Below, one piece after another: positions 58,390 through 64,000 of a DNA stretch of 64,000 bases; position 1 is the first letter of the stretch, and each line of letters starts with the position of its first letter. The notes under the pieces were generated by a model. It saw only the letters and a list, made by a program, of their open reading frames with translations, searched no databases and was not told where the DNA came from. This stretch comes from Amphiura filiformis (lineage: Eukaryota; Echinodermata; Ophiuroidea; Amphilepidida; Amphiuridae), in NCBI RefSeq assembly GCF_039555335.1, contig NC_092639.1, positions 32,024,353 through 32,088,352 of the forward strand. Reading direction: 5' to 3'. The translations under genes and the position numbers were made by a program.

Positions 58390-59120
58390 AAACCAGATAG
58401 AACACTGTAAATGTTACTTTTGACATAATATAAAATATCAATTAAATACAATTAATGAAATATTTAAAATTGATAGAATAATTTGATGTTATCATTCACA
58501 TGATAGTGTTATCAATTGCATTCTTTAGCGATTGAAGTTAAGGGGCCAATCTATAAATATATATTTTCACTTTTACTGTGGTAAAATGATATGTTGATAA
58601 TCTTTATGTACCAAAGTTTTGAGATATGAATTCATAGATCAAGTTCATAACTTTTATAACTGTCTCTGGTGTTGATCAAAACATTTGTGGACAGGTAAAG
58701 CCATTGCATGTCTAGAATTATTGACCTTTACTACCTTTAATAGATTTTCGGGACATTCATGGAAAAAAAATTAGTTTTTCTGAACTTTTTTAGTTTCCCC
58801 ATATCGAAAAATGAGACCTTTGCGGCAGACATCGGCAAATTCCACATGCAAATTAAAAAGGTAGCGGTGACTACCCGATATTTTTTGGGAAACTGTATAC
58901 CTTTCTGACAGGTAGTAGTTACCGGTGACTTTTTTGGAAAACTAACTACCCGATGACTTTTTGGAGGAACTAGCGGATAACATATCTGATGACCTCTTTG
59001 GAGACTTCCTATTGACCTTTTGGGAATGAAGAACTACGAATTCATGAGTATGCACCGATTTATTAGTCAATTTAGCTTATTAAATGAATTGTAGTTTTAG
59101 GAGAAATACAACTCTGCAGC
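58390..59120. other. Intergenic, no gene recognised
   Basis: Includes loosely repeated 'actacccgatgactttttgg' words at about 58860-59010. Nothing else was recognised. Confidence 0.3.
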
Positions 59121-59129
59121 TAATGCTAC

Positions 59130-59357
59130 TACACTGTAAAAAATATTTTACTCAGGACTGAGTAAAATGGTCACAGCTCAACAATTCATAATAGGTCACA
59201 ACTCAACTGTTAAATAAAACATTACTCAACAGTGAGTAAGTTTTTACTCATTTGTTGAGTTCTGACCTATATGAGCTCAATGTTGAGTAATTTTTTACTC
59301 AACTGTTGAGCTGTGACCTTTATACTCAGTGTTGAGTAAAATATTATTTACAGTGTA
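59130..59357. repeat. MITE with TACACTG...CAGTGTA ends
   Basis: Terminal inverted repeats 'tacactgtaaaaaatatttt' (59130) against 'aaaatattatttacagtgta' (59357). The interior repeats 'ctcaacagttgagtaa'-like palindromes in both orientations. It is a 228-bp non-coding fold-back element. Confidence 0.75.
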
Positions 59358-59364
59358 AGAAACT

Positions 59365-61310
59365 TAAAATGTTCTGATTTGTTTCACACCATTATAAGGT
59401 TCATACCTTTCAATGTACGACCCAATTGATATAATCAGCATAATCAGCATTGCATTATAATGTGATCACACTGCAGTCTATGGTTACAATAATTATATAA
59501 TTTTTATATCAAATATCTTTTGAAGATTAAAACGGATAACCAGTTCCTGCAGAGAATCTTAAGTTTCTGGGAACCTTTTGGGTATAACTCATTTGAAATA
59601 TTTCAGAGTTTGGGAAACTTCACCAAATGGTCACTGGGAACTTTTTCTTTTTGCTATGGGTCTCTCTTTCAAGAGATAGATTATGTATATCATTTTAATG
59701 GTAGACACGACTTTAATATCCCACTCAGAGAGTATGTATATAGATTTCAAATGGAGTCACCAACTCCAAGGTAACCCTACTTAACATTTTCACTCCCTCA
59801 GTGAAAGATTAAAAGGTAATGTCTTCCATAGGTTGTGAAATAAGCCAATGGCTAGGACTATCCTTTGATGTTAAAATAAACGTTCCAAAATAACACTAAA
59901 ATCGTTTTCGAACGCATTTTGAGAAAGTTGGAAGGTTTAATGTTAAATTTAAAATAGACATGTTCTACATCTTACACAACAATAATTGGCACATTTTGGA
60001 AAACACACTAATAATGGGAAATCCGTGACCTAATGTATATCTTTCAGCAAATGCTATCATAATACCATAGTACGAGAAAAAAAAAGAAATTCTAATCATC
60101 TAAAAGCATGAATACTGGTATTCTATTATAAAGCTGTATATAGTGACGATATGTACACACGCTTCATTTATCGTCAGTTAACTGGTATTTTTAAAAGCAA
60201 TACAAGTTTTAAGTGTTTGTTATCTAATTATTTCGTTTTTATATAATCATATCTTAATTAATATGATATTAGTATCATATTCTAGGCTAGTATTTCTTTA
60301 TTCCTTCTTCTATCTACTTCAAGTAAAAAATCACATCAAGCATGTCAAGTGAAATACAGCAATACCAGTGTCAGTGTTAGTTGCACTTTGGAATAAGGCA
60401 GGGGTATCCTAAAATTTCAATTTCCTCACGCTACATGCATTCACATCCCGGTTTTTCATGAATTCACATCAAGGTTTGTCAGCTCTTAAGTTAGCATTTC
60501 ACATTTTGTTTTCAATCATTGCCCTGTTAAGTTTTGCACAATTAGGCGATGGTAAGTTGAGATTGTGGCAAACAGATATTCCGCGGGGTTAAAACCCGGG
60601 CTATAGGAAATTTATCCTGATTGAGGGGAACGCGATTGTTATATGTCTGAATTAGCAGCAATTGGCAGTATTTCCCTATTTTTAAAAGAACACACACCTT
60701 TTTATGAGCGACCAATTGTTGCCTGACTTATTTGTCGAGACCCACAAAATATTATTGTTATAATTATACCTGAGTGTACTAAAGTAGAGAGGCGCTACTT
60801 CGATCGCAGTGTGAGTTCGGGACCTTTTGTAAGAGCACGGACAGTGTCAGTGTCTATTAAGAGTCTGTCATGCGCAGACTTGAAGCGGCCATTGCAAAAG
60901 GTAACTTGTAGCCATATATGACGATGATATTACCATACCGTAAAACCTATACAAGTATATAGTGTGCTTCTGATGAAAGCTACATAAATCCAACCGCCAT
61001 TATGGAGTTTGAGCAAATAAATTACGGATCCAAGCATATACAAACAAGTATTATTTTAAGACCGATCTATTGTATTGGTATATTAACGCTTGCTTCGAAT
61101 TAATTAAGCTTTTATAAAAAAAAACACTATATATGCTTGTAGACGGGGTTTTACGGTATTTAGAGAATGCGCCATTAATTGATAGCGATGTATGTAGTTC
61201 ATTGGGTGGAGCCGTTATACCCAAATTAGGCTGTTGTTATTTATGCAGACATCACAATCTGCGAGTGGTACAAAAAGGCGATCGTAAAATGTTTATTCGC
61301 AGCCAGTTTG
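59365..61310. other. Intergenic, no gene recognised
   Basis: The 84-codon open frame 59520-59774 (aromatic-rich) and the 70-codon frame 61133-61345 have no recognised domain or splice context. No RNA gene or repeat end was seen. Confidence 0.3.
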
Positions 61311-61321
61311 GTTATGCTCCC

Positions 61322-61578
61322 TCCGCACAAACAGTCTGCCAATAACCACTTACCCCAGGATATACGCCGTTTCTTCTGATTGGCTAAGAGGGCAACAATG
61401 CAAAGTCTATTAGAATGTAACCAGAAACGATCCATCCGGGAACTTGAATGCTAGTGAGTTGAACTTCTCGTTGAATAATCAGATGGCGAGCAGCACGCAG
61501 TGGATGACGTCATGGGAAAAGTGTAAGCCAATCTAAAAAAAAACTCATTCGTTATCATTGGCAGACTGTTTGTGTGGA
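61322..61578. repeat. Fold-back element with 22-bp arms
   Basis: 'tccgcacaaacagtctgcca' + 'at' (61322-61343) is mirrored by 61557-61578 with one mismatch. The interior of about 210 bp is non-coding. Confidence 0.6.
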
Positions 61579-61589
61579 GGCAAAGTGGC

Positions 61590-62715
61590 TGTTATGGAGA
61601 CTAAGACAGACCGTGACCTGACGGCTGCGTACAAAGCAGGGGATCGCGACTGTTACACAGGTCTTGTCCTCAGAACAAGTTATTTTTATTAACTTTCGGC
61701 AACATTTTTGTGAAAATTTGATGACAAACATATTTTGCAACAACGTTTTGACAACTATTTCAAAATGGAGTTGGAGTCTTATAAAATATTACGCCAAATC
61801 TAAAACGCGCTTATAACATTTAAACAAGATTTTTGCGTTTGCTTCTCAAACAGTACAAACTTGATCCATACATGGTCAGCCTGCCTTAAATGTGCATCAT
61901 TTTCTTGTAGCATATTCTATGGATACTGTACTCAGCACGGTTCAATTGCCTATTTCCTCTCCTTATCACGAACTAATGTGACTTGACGTAATACGACAGG
62001 AAGTTATAGACTCGTTACTACCTACAATGTCAAAATATTTCACATGGAATTTGGTTATCGATAATGTAATCATCCATGCGTTGAACAGTTGAAAAGGTTA
62101 ATTTAAAGTTGACATAATGTTAGTCTCATGACCATAAGTACTTAAAGCTCGCTATTACACCTGCAAGTTTATTTCCAGAGGGAGACCAAATTGTATCTGT
62201 TGCCTATACTTTTGTACATAGATATAATTTATCTTATTTTCGAACTCACATTATGACGTCATAGAAACATTATGTGGGAAATGTGTGTACTTATTTTGGT
62301 ATCACTGGATAAACAGGGATCCATACTTATACATTGGTACCAAATATAAAAAGTATGTGACAGTTTGTAATAGAGGATTAGGGGGATTGCCACCCCCTCA
62401 TAGAAAAATAGAAAAATTATGATTAAATAGCAATTCAATTAATGCAAATCACAATTTCCAAAAAACATATGTATGAGAACAAATTTATATAAAATATTTA
62501 CACAGAAAAATTATGATTAAATAGCAATTCAATCAATGATACAAATTTAATTTGTACAAAAAGTTAATTAGAGTACCAGTAAATTAACTCAGCAGATTTT
62601 GAAAACGAGAAGAGAATAATATGAAGGGGTGAAAAAAAATAAAACATGTGAAGGAGAGGTCAAATAAACCCGAAGGGCTTTAAGGCTGGTCCCACCTTAG
62701 CAAATTTGAAAGGGA
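61590..62715. other. Intergenic, no gene recognised
   Basis: A short duplicated phrase 'aaaattatgattaaatagca' + 'attcaat' occurs at about 62413 and 62508. No gene or RNA was seen. Confidence 0.35.
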
Positions 62716-62722
62716 AATATTA

Positions 62723-63565
62723 GAATAAAATGCGTTGGGAGCAGAATTTATTTCTGCTCATTTTGACACCTCATTTGTAGCAATTGACTAAATGTGACGT
62801 GTCATGTCAAAAGGAGACACTTTTGGGCAGGATCGTAAATGGAGATATAGCCAAAAATCTGCCTGGGTGATTTTTTTCATAATTTGAGTTTGTTGCGAAT
62901 TTGTGATGTTATTAATGTTAAAAATATTGTCTGATAGTTTCAGACCAGAATATAACTGGCATCTTGTATTGTTTGAGACACTTTTCAAGGCAATTCCTAC
63001 TCTCAACATTGTCAATAATATTTTTAAAGGCAGATATCTCAATTTCCAATTTTATAATACCATAACTTACGAACTGAATATCTTCGCTTAGGAATGTCTG
63101 ATTTCATTGGGGAAAGCGGCGTTGTGGAGCAAAATATCTATATATTTAAGATATGTAAAAACCTCCAAATCGATAACCTGCCCAAAAGTGTCTCCTTTTG
63201 ACATGACACGTCACAAATATTGACATCACAGTGTACATTTAAATCAATGTAGCCCAAGATTTGAAAGTTGCAGTAAATTTTATTGATTTTGCATTCAGTG
63301 TAATGGAAGGAAATCTGTGTAATGATATCTGAGTGTTTTTGTATTGTAAGAATTTGTACCTAGGTGCAACTTTCAAATCTGGACCTCACTACATTAAATT
63401 GACCGGTGTTTATTGTTTTCTGGGCTATCGTATCAAATGAGGTGTCAAAAAGCGCAGAAATAAATTCAGCTTCCAACGCATTTTACAGATTTGCAATACA
63501 ATAGTCCCTTTTTGAATAATGACCATTATTTAAGGGGGTGAGTTACTTTTTTTGAGATGTTTATA
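62723..63565. repeat. Composite fold-back interrupted by a MITE
   Basis: The left arm 62723-62775 ('aaaatgcgttgggagcagaa', 'gacacctcatttg') is inverted at about 63433-63490. The right arm extends further and matches the single arm at 41331-41505. A second inverted pair, 'agatttgaaagttgca/tgcaactttcaaatct', lies at about 63252 and 63365. The MITE at 62793-63215 sits inside. Confidence 0.65.
62793..63215. mobile_element. MITE with perfect 39-bp terminal inverted repeats
   Basis: 62793-62831 ('tgtgacgtgtcatgtcaaaa' onward) is the exact reverse complement of 63177-63215. The interior shares text with the copy beside the P450 stop codon ('agccaaaaatctgcc', 'aaaggc.gatatctcaatttt'). No transposase frame. 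Target-site duplication not clear. Confidence 0.85.
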
Positions 63566-63638
63566 TAATACATTGTAGTGTACAACAAGAACAACAACTT
63601 TGAAGTGTTTGTACATGAAGAAACTCTACCACTCCCGT

Positions 63639-63640
<2 letters not shown>

Positions 63641-63690
<50 letters not shown>
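63641..63690 (+). repeat. (CT)n microsatellite
   Basis: About 22 uninterrupted CT units followed by 'tctcttctctctt'. The Glu-Arg run in the minus-strand open frame across it is a by-product. Confidence 0.95.
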
Positions 63691-63692
<2 letters not shown>

Positions 63693-63699
63693 TGAATGA

Positions 63700-64000
63700 A
63701 ATCAAGTAGTTTCGCGTTAATGCAGTTAATACCGCACACGCGAGTTTGAAGCTGTTTGGGCGAAATCCATTCCCCGCCTCGCCTATGTAGATAATCATAA
63801 TATGACCTATTTTTGCGTGATTACACACACATAAGTATGGCATGATGCCTAACACTTTTGGCAACACTGACTGGTATATTTCGATGCTAGACTATTTTCG
63901 CGAGCAAGTCACGCATAGACGTAAGTACACACAAGTAAAGTAATGAAGCCGTGCAGTTTCTCGTGAATTTTGGACCGTAAAATTTAGATACTTCTTTTGT
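63700..64000. other. Right edge, no feature recognised
   Basis: No gene or repeat could be supported in the last 300 bases. Confidence 0.3.

Noticed and set aside
63526..63867. 113-codon frame with an Arg-Glu run
   Set aside because: The run is the translation of a (CT)n microsatellite.
1..64000. CRISPR array, bacterial operon, phage or plasmid
   Set aside because: Introns, LINEs, MITEs and the gene families show animal nuclear DNA. The tandem repeats found are minisatellites without spacers.

Overview
This window is eukaryotic nuclear DNA. It is AT-rich and gene-poor, has introns with GT-AG borders, and is packed with degenerate transposable elements. The gene families (an otopetrin-type proton channel, a CYP2-like cytochrome P450), the LINE and Penelope-like remnants and the many fold-back MITEs suggest a marine invertebrate, perhaps an echinoderm or other non-vertebrate deuterostome. 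That placement is inference; nothing here fixes the species. I see no prokaryotic operon, CRISPR array or viral genome.

Layout. (1) 1-3640: a repeat fragment at the left edge, then an intact otopetrin-like gene on the minus strand (coding 1463-3142, no intron in the coding part, probable 5'UTR intron 3143-3633). (2) 3.6-16 kb: no intact gene. It holds an LTR-like repeat, several fold-back elements, a short GPCR transmembrane-7-like remnant near 10.2 kb and the 3' end of a CR1/L2-like LINE at 13.8-14.45 kb. (3) 16.2-20.7 kb: three tandem copies of a repeat block, each carrying a 16-bp x4 minisatellite and AACGTTTT-rich DNA, with a TTAA-flanked palindromic MITE nested in the last copy. (4) 21-27 kb: minisatellites, fold-backs and a reverse transcriptase remnant at 24.68-25.63 kb. 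(5) 27.2-41 kb: a CYP2-like P450 gene on the minus strand. Exons at 32553-32211, 29131-28230 and 27709-27531 splice in compatible phases and carry nearly all P450 landmarks, but the I-helix is missing through a short deletion that also shifts the frame. A tandem duplication of about 5.85 kb (29201-35048 and 35086-40946) has copied the first exon, part of intron 1 and the upstream flank, so a second exon 1 lies at 38449-38107. The junction contains a 40-bp segment copied from inside the unit. (6) 41-64 kb: no intact gene seen. It holds a 1.6-kb inverted pair of repeats (41.5-43.3 and 50.5-52.0 kb), a Penelope-like remnant at about 46 kb, tRNA-like fragments, many fold-back elements, an AGGTCA direct-repeat cluster, and (CATT)n and (CT)n microsatellites.

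Only the otopetrin gene looks intact. The P450 locus is the most informative feature: it combines an exon-1 duplication, a junction with templated sequence, an inactivating internal deletion, and a MITE directly next to the stop codon. The rest is a dense fossil record of small palindromic transposons. Coordinates of splice sites and repeat arms were read by eye; repeat family names are by resemblance only.
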